Positions 19,864 through 30,052 of a DNA stretch of 64,000 bases are shown here, one piece after another (the stretch's first letter is position 1; each line of letters begins with the position of its first letter). The position numbers were made by a program, and so were the translations under genes. This DNA is from Kluyvera genomosp. 1 (GTDB lineage Bacteria > Pseudomonadota > Gammaproteobacteria > Enterobacterales > Enterobacteriaceae): NCBI RefSeq assembly GCF_001266615.1, contig NZ_LGHZ01000004.1, positions 186,001-250,000 of the forward strand, given 5' to 3'. The notes below the pieces were generated by a model. It did no database searches, was not told the DNA's origin, and worked only from the letters and a program-made list of their open reading frames with translations.

Positions 19864-20156
19864 CCCTCACCCTAACCCTCTCCCCAAAGGGGCGAGGGAA
19901 CTGATAGTGCCTTGGTGTTATAACGGAATTCAGATGAGAATACAGCCCGCTCTACGCCCTCTCCCCAAAGGGGCGAGGGGATTGATAGTGCCTCGGTGTT
20001 ATAACGGAATTCAGATGAGAATACGGCCCGCTGTGTGCCCTCTCCTCAAAGGGGCGAGGGGACTGGTAGTGCCTTGGTGTTAGAGTGCTATTCAGATAAG
20101 AGTGTGGGCACGCAGTGCTCCCTCTCCCTTTTTAAGGGAGAGGGCTGGGGTGAGGG
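19864..20156. repeat. 81-bp tandem repeat array framed by 21-nt inverted arms
   Basis: Three head-to-tail units begin at 19876, 19957 and 20038, periods 81, 81 and about 82 bp. Units 1 and 2 differ at few positions; unit 3 is more diverged. Each starts with a hairpin CCCTCTCCCC-AAA-GGGGCGAGGG and continues through a conserved GGTGTTATAACGG and TTCAGATGAGAATAC. A fourth hairpin CCCTCTCCC/GGGAGAGGG lies at 20120-20144. The whole block is bounded by long arms: CCCTCACCCTAACCCTCTCCC (19864-19884) and its near-complement (20136-20156, two mismatches). It fills the 323-nt gap between convergent recD and argA; no gene is seen. Probably a dispersed palindromic element with internal unit amplification. 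Confidence 0.85.
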
Positions 20157-20175
20157 TTTGACTCCGAGCCCGGCG

Positions 20176-21507
20176 TTACGCCAGGTCTGTCATCAGTACC
20201 TTCGAGCGGCGCTGATAGTTATACAGCTGCTTCTTGCTTTCCGGCAGTAGCTCCACGTCAACCGGCTTAAAGCCGCGTTCCTGGAACCAGTGAATGCTGC
20301 GGGTGGTCAGCACAAACAGGTGGTTTAAGCCCATCTGTTTCGCCTGCGCGGCGATACGCTCCAGTAGCACTTCACCGCGCGATGAGCTGCGGTAGTCCGG
20401 ATGAACCGCTACACAGGCCATCTCGCCAATTTTCTCTTCCGGGAACGGATACAGCGCGGCGCAGGCGATGGTGGTGTTATCCCGCTGAATAATGGTGAAC
20501 TTGTCGATCTCCATCTCCAACTGCTCACGAGAGCGGCGCACCAGAATCCCCTGCTGCTCCAGCGGCGCAATCAGATCCAAAATCCCACCGATATCGTTAA
20601 TGGTGGCGCGGCGAATTTGCTCGGCGCTCTCCATCACAATCTGCGTCCCGATACCGTCGCGGGAGAACAGTTCCTGCAACAACGCACCGTCTTCCTGGTA
20701 ACTTATCAGGTGGCTACGACGTACGCCGCTGCGGCACGCTTTCACCGCGCCACGCAGGAAACGCGCGGTGCCGGAAAGGTAGTCGCCTTCCTGCTCCAGT
20801 TCTTCGATGCGCGCCTGCGCTTCATTAGGGAACAGTTCAGGAACGATATCGCCGTTCTCGTTGTACACCCCTTGCGAGGAGCAAAAACCGATCATCTTCT
20901 CGGCTTTGAGCTTAATCGCCAGCTGAGTGGCGATCTCTTCCGAGGTCAAGTTAAAGCTTTCGCCGGTCACCGATACCGCGACTGGCCCCATCAGCACAAT
21001 CGCACCGTTATCGAGCTGGCGGTGAATGGCTTCCTCATCAATACGACGAATACGCCCGCTGTGGCAGTAGTCGATACCATCGTCCACGCCGAGAGGCTGA
21101 GCGATAATAAAGTTGCCGCTCACCACGTTGATATGTGCACCCTGTAGCGGGGTGTTATTGAGGCTCATCGACAGACGAGCGGTAATATCTAATTGCAGAA
21201 GACCGGCCGCCTGCTTGACCAGCTCAAGCGTTTTGCTATCCGTAACGCGAATATGCTTATGGTACGTTGGCTCGTGGTGGTGCTCTGCCAGATTAGCGTC
21301 AATTTGCGGGCGTGCACCATAGACCAGCACCAGGCGAATGCCTAAGCTGTGAAGCAGGCCAATATCGCTGACGATGCTGGAAAAGTTTTCATGCTCAATG
21401 GCTTCGCCGCCAAGCATGATGACAAACGTCTTCCCCCGGTGGGCGTTAATATAGGGGACTGAATGACGAAACCCCTCTACCAATTCGGTTCTACGTTCCT
21501 TCACCAC
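20176..21507 (-). CDS. argA: N-acetylglutamate synthase ArgA
   Basis: ArgA acetylates glutamate with acetyl-CoA, the first step of arginine synthesis, and is feedback-inhibited by arginine. The 443-aa product has the E. coli length, with an N-terminal amino-acid-kinase-like regulatory domain (about 1-285) and a C-terminal GNAT acetyltransferase domain (about 295-430, with [19 protein letters not shown]). Translation starts at GTG (21505-21507) after GAGGG. A pair of ARG boxes lies 13 nt upstream, consistent with repression by ArgR-arginine. It diverges from amiC. Confidence 0.97.
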   Translation of the reverse strand: MVKERRTELVEGFRHSVPYINAHRGKTFVIMLGGEAIEHENFSSIVSDIGLLHSLGIRLVLVYGARPQIDANLAEHHHEPTYHKHIRVTDSKTLELVKQAAGLLQLDITARLSMSLNNTPLQGAHINVVSGNFIIAQPLGVDDGIDYCHSGRIRRIDEEAIHRQLDNGAIVLMGPVAVSVTGESFNLTSEEIATQLAIKLKAEKMIGFCSSQGVYNENGDIVPELFPNEAQARIEELEQEGDYLSGTARFLRGAVKACRSGVRRSHLISYQEDGALLQELFSRDGIGTQIVMESAEQIRRATINDIGGILDLIAPLEQQGILVRRSREQLEMEIDKFTIIQRDNTTIACAALYPFPEEKIGEMACVAVHPDYRSSSRGEVLLERIAAQAKQMGLNHLFVLTTRSIHWFQERGFKPVDVELLPESKKQLYNYQRRSKVLMTDLA

Positions 21508-21519
21508 GGCACAACCCTC

Positions 21520-21558
21520 AATGCATGATTATTCGTAATTAATGTATTTTTATTCTGT
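21520..21558 (-). promoter_or_regulatory. Paired ARG boxes (ArgR operator) for argA
   Basis: Two 18-bp elements, 21520-21537 (minus strand TACGAATAATCATGCATT) and 21541-21558 (ACAGAATAAAAATACATT), match the ARG-box consensus WNTGAATWWWWATTCANW and are separated by exactly 3 bp, the spacing of classic operators bound by hexameric ArgR. They sit immediately upstream of the argA start region. Confidence 0.85.
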
Positions 21559-21736
21559 TTTTGCCGGAAACGCAAGCCGGAATTTGCCTAAATAGCGGAA
21601 AAGCTTGCCGCCAATTTCGTTGATCCTACGAATGTTTACCCTTTTATAGATGACAGTTTATTCGCCTTTGGTTAAAGTTTTCGGTCAATCGTATTATGCG
21701 TAAACCGAAATTATCTTTTTTTGCCTGGGATGGAGC

Positions 21737-22987
21737 ATGTCGGGAAGTCAGTCGTTAAGTCGTCGCCGCCTATTAAAAGGGGCGGGCGCCATGTGGTTGT
21801 TGAGCGTGAGTCAGGTGGGTTTTGCTGCCGTTAGTCAGGTGGTGGCCGTGCGCATCTGGCCTGCGTCCAGCTACACGCGCGTCACGGTAGAGTCCAACCG
21901 GGTGATTAAGTATCGACAGTTTGCGTTGAGCAATCCCGACCGTCTGGTGGTGGATCTCGAAGGGGTCAATCTGAACTCGGTGCTCAAAGGCATGGGGGCG
22001 CAAATTCGCGGCGACGATCCCTACATCAAATCGGCCCGCGTGGGGCAGTTTGACCCGCAAACCGTGCGCATGGTGTTTGAGCTCAAGCAGGACGTCAAAC
22101 CGCAGCTGTTTGCGCTGGCCCCGGTCGCCGGGTTTAAAGAGCGCCTGGTGATGGATCTCTATCCTGCCAGCAGTAAAGATGTGCAGGATCCTTTACTGGC
22201 GCTGCTGGAAGAGTACAACAAAGACGGCCTCGAAACGCAGGTCCCACCGGCCCAAAGTGGCCCACAGCCGGGCAAAGCCGGGCGCGACCGCCCGATTGTT
22301 ATCATGTTAGACCCCGGACACGGTGGGGAAGACTCCGGTGCGGTCGGTCTGTATAAAACGCGGGAGAAGGACGTCGTATTGCAAATCGCCCGTCGCCTGC
22401 GTGCGCTGATTGAGAAAGAAGGCAATATGAAAGCCTACATGACGCGCAACGAAGATATCTTTATTCCGCTGAAGGTGCGGGTGGCGAAAGCGCAAAAGCA
22501 GCGTGCCGACCTGTTTGTCTCCATTCACGCCGATGCTTTCACCAGCCGTCAGCCGAGCGGTTCGTCGGTCTTTGCGCTGTCGACCAAAGGGGCCACCAGT
22601 ACGGCGGCCAAATACCTCGCGCAAACGCAGAACGCCGCCGACTTAGTAGGTGGCGTGAGCAAGAGCGGTGACCGCTATGTAGACCACACCATGTTCGACA
22701 TGGTGCAGTCGCTGACGATTACCGACAGCCTGAAATTTGGTAAAGCGGTACTCAAACGTCTGGGACAGGTCAACAACCTACATAAAAATCAGGTGGAGCA
22801 GGCCGGCTTTGCAGTGCTGAAAGCCCCGGATATTCCATCGATTCTCGTCGAAACGGCGTTTATCAGTAACGTTGAAGAAGAACGTAAGCTGAAGACCGCC
22901 AAGTTCCAGCAGGAAGTTGCGGAGTCGATTCTTGCGGGGATTAAAGCCTATTTTGCCGACGGCGCAACGCTGGCAAGACGCGGGTAA
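21737..22987 (+). CDS. amiC: N-acetylmuramoyl-L-alanine amidase AmiC
   Basis: AmiC is a zinc amidase that splits septal peptidoglycan during cell separation and is activated by NlpD. The 416-aa product (E. coli 417) starts with a Tat signal (SRRRLLKG, residues 8-15; likely cut after A30), then an AMIN domain for septal targeting (about 35-150) and an Amidase_3 domain with [18 protein letters not shown] and a late ETAFISN glutamate. The cobD start lies only 6 nt after its stop, so cobD is probably transcribed with amiC. Confidence 0.97.
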   Translation: MSGSQSLSRRRLLKGAGAMWLLSVSQVGFAAVSQVVAVRIWPASSYTRVTVESNRVIKYRQFALSNPDRLVVDLEGVNLNSVLKGMGAQIRGDDPYIKSARVGQFDPQTVRMVFELKQDVKPQLFALAPVAGFKERLVMDLYPASSKDVQDPLLALLEEYNKDGLETQVPPAQSGPQPGKAGRDRPIVIMLDPGHGGEDSGAVGLYKTREKDVVLQIARRLRALIEKEGNMKAYMTRNEDIFIPLKVRVAKAQKQRADLFVSIHADAFTSRQPSGSSVFALSTKGATSTAAKYLAQTQNAADLVGGVSKSGDRYVDHTMFDMVQSLTITDSLKFGKAVLKRLGQVNNLHKNQVEQAGFAVLKAPDIPSILVETAFISNVEEERKLKTAKFQQEVAESILAGIKAYFADGATLARRG

Positions 22988-22993
22988 TCAGAG

Positions 22994-24070
22994 ATGTCAC
23001 GGTTAAAGAGTGCCCACGGCGGCAATATCCGCGAAGCGGCGGCCCTGCTGGGTATTCCTGCCGATACGCTGCTGGATTTCAGCGCCAATATTAACCCACT
23101 GGGCATGCCGGAAAGTCTCAAGCAGGCGATAATTGATAATCTCGCCTGCGTCGAGCGCTATCCCGACGTAGAGTATCAGCAGCTGCATCAGGCGCTGGCG
23201 GCGCATCACGGCGTACCCGCGTCGTGGATACTGGCCGGTAACGGCGAAACCGAGTCAATTTTTACCCTTGTTCACAGCCTCAGGCCGCGTCGGGCAATGG
23301 TGGTGGCGCCGGGCTTTGCGGAGTATCGCCGGGCGCTCGAAACGATCGATTGCGAAATAGAAACCTACGCTCTGCGTGAGGAAGACGGCTGGCAGCTTAC
23401 CGAGCGTATTTTGTCGGCGCTGACGGCGGAACTCGACTGCCTGTTTTTGTGCACACCGAACAACCCCACCGGGCTACTGCCAGAGCGGGCGCTGCTGGAA
23501 GCCATCGCGGCGCGCTGCCGGACGCTCAATATTGCACTGATTCTCGACGAAGCCTTTATCGACTTTATTGCCGATGAACCGGGCTTTATCGGCGAGCTTC
23601 AATACAATCCGCACATCTGGGTGCTGCGTTCGCTCACCAAGTTTTACGCCATTCCTGGCCTGCGGCTGGGCTATTTGCTCAACGGCGATGAACAGGCGGT
23701 GGCGCACCTGCGTAAGTATCAGATGCCGTGGTCAATCAACGCGTTTGCCGCGCTGGCTGGCGAGCACGTGCTTAACGACCACGATTATCAACAGTCGACC
23801 CAGCGCTGGCTGGCGCGGGAAGGCCAGCGTTTGTATCAGGCGCTGGGCGAAATTAACGGCCTGACCGTCTATCCGGGGCGCGCGAACTATCTGTTTGTGC
23901 GCTGTGAACGTGCGGAGATTGAACTGCAATATGCGCTGCTGCAACAGCGCGTACTGATTCGCAGCTGTGCCAATTACCCTGGTCTCGACGCACGTTACTT
24001 CCGCGTCGCGATTCGCAGTGAGGTGGAAAACCAACTGTTGCTGACGGCGCTGCGTCAGGTGCTAAGCTGA
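22994..24070 (+). CDS. cobD: L-threonine-O-3-phosphate decarboxylase CobD
   Basis: CobD is a PLP enzyme that decarboxylates threonine phosphate to (R)-1-amino-2-propanol phosphate, the linker joined to cobyric acid by CbiB. The 358-aa product (Salmonella 364) shares [22 protein letters not shown] and CTPNNPTG, with the PLP lysine at K216 in [15 protein letters not shown]. It follows amiC by 6 nt with no visible promoter, placing it outside the riboswitch-controlled cbi operon. Its 3' end overlaps the convergent pduX by 16 nt. Confidence 0.94.
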   Translation: MSRLKSAHGGNIREAAALLGIPADTLLDFSANINPLGMPESLKQAIIDNLACVERYPDVEYQQLHQALAAHHGVPASWILAGNGETESIFTLVHSLRPRRAMVVAPGFAEYRRALETIDCEIETYALREEDGWQLTERILSALTAELDCLFLCTPNNPTGLLPERALLEAIAARCRTLNIALILDEAFIDFIADEPGFIGELQYNPHIWVLRSLTKFYAIPGLRLGYLLNGDEQAVAHLRKYQMPWSINAFAALAGEHVLNDHDYQQSTQRWLAREGQRLYQALGEINGLTVYPGRANYLFVRCERAEIELQYALLQQRVLIRSCANYPGLDARYFRVAIRSEVENQLLLTALRQVLS

Positions 24071-24924
24071 ACACCCCCAGCCACCGCGCTGAGTAAATGC
24101 TGTTTCGGCCAGTGGTCGGTCAGCTTTTTCTGCGTCAGCGCCCACGTCAAATATTCCACATCATGACGATGCCGGTCGAGCATCAGCCCAACCACGCTGC
24201 CGCTGTGCGCCACATTCAGTCCGTATAAGCCACAAGATTCGACCAACGCCATCAGCGCATCAAACCCCGGTTTAGGCAGCAGCGCCTGGCTGGCAATCGC
24301 GCTCAGGGTTGCCGCCTCGCCAAGCAGGCTGGCATCCTGTTGCATGCAGGCATTCTGCACTTTTCCCCAGGCTAGCTCCAACTCTCCAGCATGCGCCTTT
24401 AAAGCAGCCTCTCGCGGAAGACGATGGTAATCCTCGGTACGTAAAATCACCGGGCTTTCCAGTACCAGCAGGTCAAAATGCGGGGCGGGGGCGCAGGCAA
24501 TCTGCGTGCCCGCGTGATGGTGATCGAACAGCGTCAACTGACGAAACAGCGTGCTGTCGGTAGGCTCCAGCACCACGCACAGCGCGGCGAGCGAGGTTTC
24601 ATCCAGCGAATGGCCGAGGTGGTGAGCGGCGGCCACGGCGGTGGCGGCGATATCGGCGGTACTACTGGCCATCCCTTTGGCAATCGGTAGCGTCGAGTGT
24701 ACTTCAATACGCAGCGTCTCGTTTATCTCCTGCGGGTATCCGAAGTGGGCGAGCAGCGCGCGAATCATCGCCCGCGTCAGCGGACGCTCGTTTGGCAGCG
24801 GTGCACCGTCGCGTACTTCAACCGTGCTGTACCAGTCTATCGGGCAGGAGACCAGTTTTTCACCGCCCAGAATCCAGCCCTGAATGAGTTCCCCGCAGGA
24901 ACCGGGACAGCTTGCCACGCTCAT
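24055..24924 (-). CDS. pduX: L-threonine kinase PduX (GHMP family)
   Basis: PduX phosphorylates L-threonine with ATP to give threonine-3-phosphate, the CobD substrate, and so feeds cobalamin synthesis. The start at 24922-24924 gives 289 aa beginning [20 protein letters not shown]; an in-frame extension to 25002 does not look coding. The GHMP kinase ATP loop is [17 protein letters not shown] and a C-terminal [12 protein letters not shown] block matches Salmonella PduX. In Salmonella pduX ends the propanediol operon; here it lies alone beside the cbi cluster, convergent with cobD and divergent from cbiA. Confidence 0.93.
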   Translation of the reverse strand: MSVASCPGSCGELIQGWILGGEKLVSCPIDWYSTVEVRDGAPLPNERPLTRAMIRALLAHFGYPQEINETLRIEVHSTLPIAKGMASSTADIAATAVAAAHHLGHSLDETSLAALCVVLEPTDSTLFRQLTLFDHHHAGTQIACAPAPHFDLLVLESPVILRTEDYHRLPREAALKAHAGELELAWGKVQNACMQQDASLLGEAATLSAIASQALLPKPGFDALMALVESCGLYGLNVAHSGSVVGLMLDRHRHDVEYLTWALTQKKLTDHWPKQHLLSAVAGGVQLST

Positions 24925-24970
24925 GATTGTCCTTGTCTTGTTGAACGAAATATAACTACCGTAAATAAAT

Positions 24971-24980
24971 ATACCGGTAT
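24971..24980. promoter_or_regulatory. Palindrome ATACCGGTAT in the pduX/cbiA spacer
   Basis: A perfect 10-bp palindrome lies 46 nt upstream of the pduX start in the divergent spacer, in AT-rich surroundings, where an operator or the pduX promoter would be expected. No known regulator can be assigned. Confidence 0.3.
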
Positions 24981-25067
24981 TGTCATAGCGCAACGAAATC
25001 ATTCATCCACGGCGCTAGAGTAAAGTGCTCTTATTTTATGCGGGCGCTGCGCCGGCATAAATCTGCA

Positions 25068-25236
25068 ACCAACAGGTTCGACACATTATGTGTCAGGGAA
25101 GGAGGTGAATACACCCGTGTATAAATCCTCCGCAGCCCCCGCTGCTGTGATGCTGACGACCCCGTAAACACCACTGATCGCCAGATCGGGAAGGACGGGT
25201 GAGGATGACGCTAAGCCAGAAGACCTGCCTGTTGGC
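25068..25236 (+). ncRNA. Cobalamin (B12) riboswitch upstream of cbiA
   Basis: The leader of the cbi operon shows the conserved cobalamin aptamer blocks in order: CCAACAGGTT (from 25069), AGGGAA with GGTGAAT (25095-25110), CCGCAGCCCCCGCTGC (25130-25145), TGTGATGCTGACGACCCC, then the B12 box region AAGCCAGAAGACCTGCCTGT (25213-25232). The ends pair (CCAACAGG with CCTGTTGG), closing P1. Adenosylcobalamin binding would block expression of the downstream operon; the platform probably lies between 25237 and the cbiA ribosome site and overlaps translation initiation, as in Salmonella. Confidence 0.93.
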
Positions 25237-25340
25237 CATTAACAACAACTTCGGTGGGAAGTGGGTTGCTTTGCGCTGCACGGTCGTTTGGCCGGGCAGA
25301 TGTACGGCTATATCCAGTCCTGCCTGAAAAGGGTCAGGGT

Positions 25341-26714
25341 ATGTCAGCCAGGCAGCACGCATTTGTTCTCGCAGGTACCGGCAGCGGCTGTGGTAAAACC
25401 ACGGTCACGCTTGGCCTGCTTAAACTGCTCCAGCGGCGCGGGCTGCGGGTTCAGCCGTACAAAGTTGGCCCTGACTATCTTGATACCGGCTGGCATACCG
25501 CGCTGTGCGGCGTCCCCTCACGTAATCTCGACAGCTTTATGCTGCCTCCTGCCATTCTCAATGCGCTGTTCTGCGAACACATGCAGCAGGCCGATATCGC
25601 CGTGATTGAAGGCGTGATGGGGCTGTACGACGGCTATGGTACCGACCCAAACTATTGCAGCAGCGCGGCGATGGCGAAACAACTGGGCTGCCCGGTAATT
25701 TTGCTGGTGGATGGCAAGGCCGTTTCCACCTCGATTGCCGCTACCGTGATGGGTTTTCAGCACTTCGACCCGAGTCTTAATATCGCCGGGGTTATCGTCA
25801 ACCGCGTCAATAGCGACAGCCACTTTCAACTGCTGAAAAGCGCCATCGAGCGCTACTGTGATCTACCGGTGCTGGGCTACGTTCCGCGCGCCGAAGGCGT
25901 GTCGCTGCCTGAACGCCATCTGGGGCTGGTCACCGCCCGCGAATCAACGCTGGATAGCCAGCCGTGGCTTGATTTTGCCGCCGGTCTTGAACGCACACTC
26001 GATATCGACAGGCTGTTAGCGCTGAGCGAGCTGGCGGAGCTTCCGGTCGGAGAATGGCCGAGCACCTCGCTTCACGGTGAAGGGCTAACGCTGGCGCTGG
26101 CCGATGATGAAGCCTTCAATTTCTACTACCCGGACAATCTGGCATTGCTGGAACGGGCGGGGGTGACGATTGTCCGTTTTAGTCCGCTGCACGACAGCGC
26201 GCTGCCGAATTGCCAGATGCTGTGGCTGGGCGGCGGCTACCCGGAACTGCATGCCCGGACGCTGGCGGCCAATACGCCAATGTTGGAACAGCTGCGCGCG
26301 GCGCACCGACGTGGCGTCGCCATTTATGCGGAATGCGGCGGGCTGATGTACCTCGGCAGCACGCTGGAAGATGCGCAGGGCGATGTTCACGCGATGGCCG
26401 ATATTCTTCCCGGCGTGAGCAAAATGGGCAAACGGCTGACCCGCTTTGGCTACTGCGAAGCGCAGGCTGAACACCAGACTCTGCTGGCTGCGCCCGGCGA
26501 TGTGCTGCGCGGGCATGAATTTCACTACTCCGATTTTACCCCACAGCTTTCGGCGGTGATGTCCTGCCGTAAAGTCCGCGATGGTGCGGTTCTCCAGCAG
26601 TGGCAAGGCGGTTGGCAGATGGGCAACACGTTTGCCAGCTATCTGCATGTGCATTTTGCCCAGCGTCCGGCGATGCTTAACCACTGGTTTGCTGCCGCAA
26701 GGAGCGCGCAATGA
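25341..26714 (+). CDS. cbiA: Cobyrinic acid a,c-diamide synthase CbiA
   Basis: CbiA uses glutamine and ATP to amidate the a and c side chains of cobyrinic acid. The ATG at 25341 (after GGTCAGGGT) gives 457 aa (Salmonella 459). The N-terminal P-loop is AGTGSGCGKTT (residues 11-21) and the C-terminal class I glutaminase domain has its nucleophile in YAECGGLMYLG. A longer in-frame reading begins within the riboswitch leader and is rejected. It heads a 17-gene operon and overlaps cbiB by 4 nt. Confidence 0.96.
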   Translation: MSARQHAFVLAGTGSGCGKTTVTLGLLKLLQRRGLRVQPYKVGPDYLDTGWHTALCGVPSRNLDSFMLPPAILNALFCEHMQQADIAVIEGVMGLYDGYGTDPNYCSSAAMAKQLGCPVILLVDGKAVSTSIAATVMGFQHFDPSLNIAGVIVNRVNSDSHFQLLKSAIERYCDLPVLGYVPRAEGVSLPERHLGLVTARESTLDSQPWLDFAAGLERTLDIDRLLALSELAELPVGEWPSTSLHGEGLTLALADDEAFNFYYPDNLALLERAGVTIVRFSPLHDSALPNCQMLWLGGGYPELHARTLAANTPMLEQLRAAHRRGVAIYAECGGLMYLGSTLEDAQGDVHAMADILPGVSKMGKRLTRFGYCEAQAEHQTLLAAPGDVLRGHEFHYSDFTPQLSAVMSCRKVRDGAVLQQWQGGWQMGNTFASYLHVHFAQRPAMLNHWFAAARSAQ

Positions 26715-27670
26715 CGCTGCTCGCCTGGAGCCTGGCATGGCTGATTGATTTTGTCATCGGCGACCCGCAGCGCTGGCCGCATCCGGTGCGCTGGATTGGC
26801 AATCTGATTAACGCCGTGCAGCGTACGGTTCGCCGCCTGTGCCGCAGCGACCGCGCGCTGCGCATTGGCGGCGGCGTGATGTGGCTGGTGGTGGTCGGGC
26901 TAACGTATAGCGTGGCCTGGAGCGTGTTAACGCTTGCTGCATGGGTGCATCCGTGGCTGGGTTGGGGCGTTGAAGTGTGGATGATTTTCACCGTGCTGGC
27001 CGGGCGCTGCCTGGCGCGCTCCGCCGAAGAGGTAGCGCGACCGCTGCGTGAGAACGATCTGGCCGAAAGCCGCCTCAAACTGTCGTGGATTGTCGGTCGC
27101 GATACCTCCGCGCTGCAGCCTGAGCAGATTAACCGGGCGGTGGTGGAAACGGTGGCGGAAAACACCGTTGACGGCATTATCGCGCCGCTGTTCTTTTTGC
27201 TGCTTGGCGGCGCGCCGCTGGCGATGGCCTACAAAGCGGTGAACACCCTCGATTCGATGGTCGGCTATAAGCACGAAAAATACCGCGCCATCGGCATGGT
27301 CAGCGCCCGCCTGGACGATGTCGCTAACTTTATTCCCGCCCGCCTGAGCTGGCTGCTAATCAGCGCCGCCGCTTTTCTTTGCCGCCTGGATGCCGCGCAC
27401 GCGCTGCGTATCGGCTGGCGCGACCGCTATAACCACAGCAGCCCTAACTGCGCCTGGTCCGAGGCGGCGGTGGCTGGAGCGCTGGGGATCCGCCTTGGTG
27501 GCCCTAACGATTATTTTGGCCAGCGCGTGGACAAGCCGTGGATTGGCGATGCCCGACGCGATATCGCCATTGATGATATTTCCCGAACGATTCGACTGAT
27601 GTGGGTGGCGTCAACGCTGGCCCTGCTGCTGTTTATGGCGGTCAGGTTCTGGCTGATTGGCGCGGCCTGA
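26711..27670 (+). CDS. cbiB: Adenosylcobinamide-phosphate synthase CbiB
   Basis: CbiB is an integral membrane enzyme that attaches aminopropanol phosphate (made by PduX and CobD) to adenosylcobyric acid. The 319-aa product has the family length, an N-terminal block LIDFVIGDPQRWPHPVRWIG, and conserved NTVDGIIAPLFF and NTLDSMVGYKHEKYR, with several hydrophobic segments. ATGA overlap with cbiA; 11 nt to cbiC. Confidence 0.95.
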   Translation: MTLLAWSLAWLIDFVIGDPQRWPHPVRWIGNLINAVQRTVRRLCRSDRALRIGGGVMWLVVVGLTYSVAWSVLTLAAWVHPWLGWGVEVWMIFTVLAGRCLARSAEEVARPLRENDLAESRLKLSWIVGRDTSALQPEQINRAVVETVAENTVDGIIAPLFFLLLGGAPLAMAYKAVNTLDSMVGYKHEKYRAIGMVSARLDDVANFIPARLSWLLISAAAFLCRLDAAHALRIGWRDRYNHSSPNCAWSEAAVAGALGIRLGGPNDYFGQRVDKPWIGDARRDIAIDDISRTIRLMWVASTLALLLFMAVRFWLIGAA

Positions 27671-27681
27671 GGAGAGCAGTA

Positions 27682-28317
27682 ATGAACTATATCCAGCAAC
27701 CGCAGGCGATTGAGCGTAAAAGCTTTGAGATCATCAGCGAGATTATCGCGGAAACTCGCCCTGAGTACCGCTTCGAAAGCCCGCTGCACGAAGCGATTAT
27801 CAAGCGGGTGATTCACACCACCGCCGACTTTGAATGGCTGGATATTCTGTGGTTCGCCCCGGATGCGTTGACCCGCCTGAGCGCGTCGTTAAGCCGGCCG
27901 TGCACGCTATATACCGACACCACCATGGCGCTCTCTGGCATCAATAAAAATCTGCTGGCGACCTTTGGCGGCGAATGCCGCTGCTATATCAGCGACCCGC
28001 GCGTGGTGCGCGAGGCCAAAGCCCAGGGCATTACCCGCTCGATGGCGGCGGTGGATATTGCTGCGAAAGAAGAGGGCGATAAGGTGTTTGTTTTCGGCAA
28101 TGCGCCGACGGCGCTGTTCCGACTGCTGGAGCACAAAGCGCTGGAAGTCGGCGGCGTGATTGGCGTACCGGTCGGTTTTGTCGGCGCGGCAGAGTCGAAA
28201 GAGGCGCTGAGCCACAGCGGCCTGCCGGGGATTGCCGCGCTGGGACGTAAAGGCGGCAGCAACGTCGCGGCGGCTATCGTCAACGCCATTCTTTATCAGC
28301 TGCAGGCCGGCCAATGA
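27682..28317 (+). CDS. cbiC: Precorrin-8X/cobalt-precorrin-8 methylmutase CbiC
   Basis: CbiC shifts the methyl group from C-11 to C-12, converting cobalt-precorrin-8 to cobyrinic acid. The ATG at 27682, behind GAGGAGAG, gives 211 aa (Salmonella 210). Conserved segments are [27 protein letters not shown] and [14 protein letters not shown], and the catalytic histidine is expected near residue 40 ([18 protein letters not shown]). The upstream in-frame extension to 27601 is inside cbiB and rejected. ATGA overlap with cbiD. Confidence 0.95.
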   Translation: MNYIQQPQAIERKSFEIISEIIAETRPEYRFESPLHEAIIKRVIHTTADFEWLDILWFAPDALTRLSASLSRPCTLYTDTTMALSGINKNLLATFGGECRCYISDPRVVREAKAQGITRSMAAVDIAAKEEGDKVFVFGNAPTALFRLLEHKALEVGGVIGVPVGFVGAAESKEALSHSGLPGIAALGRKGGSNVAAAIVNAILYQLQAGQ

Positions 28318-29453
28318 GCGAACCCGCTTTCGACGCCCCGGTATGGCATAACGGTAAAGCGCTGCGCAAAGGCTACACCACCGGCTCCTGCGCCACGGCG
28401 GCGGCCAAAGTCGCCGCGCTGATGGTGATGCGCCAGCACCTCATTCACCAGGTGTCGATTGTTACTCCTTCCGGCGTGACGCTAAACCTGAACGTCGAAT
28501 CGCCGCACGTTGAGGGCCAGCAGGGGATCGCCGCAATTCGTAAAGATGGCGGCGACGATGTCGACGCCACCCACGGCATGCTGATTTTTGCCCGCGTGAC
28601 CTTAAATGACAGCGGTGAAATTACGCTGCGCGGCGGCGAGGGCGTAGGCACCGTGACCCGCAAAGGCATCGGCTTGCCCATTGGGAGTTCGGCCATTAAC
28701 CGCACTCCGCGCCACACCATCGAAACCGCCGTTCGCGAGGCCATTGGCTCGGCGCGCGGTGCAGAGGTGGAAATCTTTGCCCCGGAAGGGGAAGAACGGG
28801 CGCAGAAAACCTATAACTCGCGGCTCGGTATTTTGGGCGGTATTTCGATAATCGGTACCACCGGTATCGTGACACCGATGTCGGAAGAAAGCTGGAAACG
28901 CTCGCTGGCGCTGGAGCTGGAGATGAAGCGCGCGGCGGGACTGGAGCGCGTAGTACTGGTGCCCGGCAACCATGGCGAACGCTTTGTGCGTGAGCAGATG
29001 GGCATCGATTCACAGGTGGTGGTCACCATGAGTAACTTCGTGGGCTACATGATTGAAGAGTCCGTACGCCTTGGTTTCCGCCAGATTGTGCTGATTGGCC
29101 ATCCGGGCAAGCTGATTAAAATTGCCGCCGGAATATTCCATACCCACAGCCACATTGCCGATGCGCGCATGGAAACGCTGGTCGCCCATCTGGCGCTGCT
29201 TGGCGCACCGCTGGAATTGTTAAGGCTGGTCAGCGACTGCGACACCACCGAAGCCGCGATGGAGCACATCGATGCGTTTGGTTTCCAGCGGATTTACAAC
29301 CACCTCGCCGAACGTATCTGCCAGCGCGTGATGCAGCGCCTGCGCTTCACCAAAACGCCGCCGGTCTGTGACGCCATCATGTTCTCGTTTGATAACCAGA
29401 TCCTCGGCAGTAACCGCCCGGTGAGTGAGATTGTGGAGGCGATGCAATGCTGA
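28314..29453 (+). CDS. cbiD: Cobalt-precorrin-5B C(1)-methyltransferase CbiD
   Basis: CbiD adds the C-1 methyl group in the anaerobic corrin pathway, using S-adenosylmethionine despite lacking the usual methyltransferase fold. The 379-aa product (same as Salmonella) has the typical [18 protein letters not shown] near residue 20 and a C-terminal [18 protein letters not shown] block. It overlaps cbiC by 4 nt and cbiE by 7 nt. Its presence marks the oxygen-independent route. Confidence 0.95.
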   Translation: MSEPAFDAPVWHNGKALRKGYTTGSCATAAAKVAALMVMRQHLIHQVSIVTPSGVTLNLNVESPHVEGQQGIAAIRKDGGDDVDATHGMLIFARVTLNDSGEITLRGGEGVGTVTRKGIGLPIGSSAINRTPRHTIETAVREAIGSARGAEVEIFAPEGEERAQKTYNSRLGILGGISIIGTTGIVTPMSEESWKRSLALELEMKRAAGLERVVLVPGNHGERFVREQMGIDSQVVVTMSNFVGYMIEESVRLGFRQIVLIGHPGKLIKIAAGIFHTHSHIADARMETLVAHLALLGAPLELLRLVSDCDTTEAAMEHIDAFGFQRIYNHLAERICQRVMQRLRFTKTPPVCDAIMFSFDNQILGSNRPVSEIVEAMQC

Positions 29454-30052
29454 CGGTGGTGGGCATGGGCCCAGCGGGCGTACAGCTGATGACGCCGCTG
29501 GCCAAAGAAGCGGTACAACGCGCCGATGCGCTGGTGGGGGGCGCGAGACATCTGGCGCAGTTCGCGGAGTTTTCCGGCGAACGCTGTGTGCTGGGGGCCA
29601 ACATTACTGAAGTACTGGCATGGATTGGCGAGCGTCAGGCACAGAACGTGGTGGTGCTGGCGTCCGGCGACCCGCTGTTTTACGGCATCGGCACGCGGCT
29701 GATGACCCATTTTGGCCGTGACAACGTGCAGGTGATCCCCGGCGTCAGCGCCGTGCAGTACCTGTGCGCGCGGGCCGGAATCGACATGAACGACATGTGG
29801 CTCACCAGCAGCCACGGACGTGAGGTCGACTTTGACGTGCTCGCCGCGCATCGCAAAGTGGCGATGGTGACCGATAAACGCTGCGGCCCAAAAGCCATTG
29901 CCGCCGAACTGGTGGCGCGCGGTAAGGGGCATTGCTGGATGGTTATTGGCGAGAACCTGGCGCAGGACGACGAACGGATCCACTGGCTGCCGGTCAGCGC
30001 GGTGGAGCAGGACTATGAGATGAACACGGTGGTGATCCTCGATGAAAGATGA
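29447..30052 (+). CDS. cbiE: Cobalt-precorrin-7 C(5)-methyltransferase CbiE
   Basis: CbiE methylates C-5 of the ring; with CbiT it does the work of the single aerobic enzyme CobL. The 201-aa product (Salmonella 201) has the tetrapyrrole methylase signatures [16 protein letters not shown] at the N-terminus and [12 protein letters not shown] then [14 protein letters not shown]. Start overlaps cbiD by 7 nt; end overlaps cbiT by 11 nt. Confidence 0.95.
   Translation: MLTVVGMGPAGVQLMTPLAKEAVQRADALVGGARHLAQFAEFSGERCVLGANITEVLAWIGERQAQNVVVLASGDPLFYGIGTRLMTHFGRDNVQVIPGVSAVQYLCARAGIDMNDMWLTSSHGREVDFDVLAAHRKVAMVTDKRCGPKAIAAELVARGKGHCWMVIGENLAQDDERIHWLPVSAVEQDYEMNTVVILDER

Noticed and set aside
19876-20144. 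Tandem repeats resembling a CRISPR array
   Set aside because: The period is 81 bp with conserved sequence throughout, no unique spacers and no cas genes; it is a tandem repeat.
20401-21147. 248-codon plus-strand frame opposite argA
   Set aside because: It mirrors argA codons; argA matches its family over its full length.
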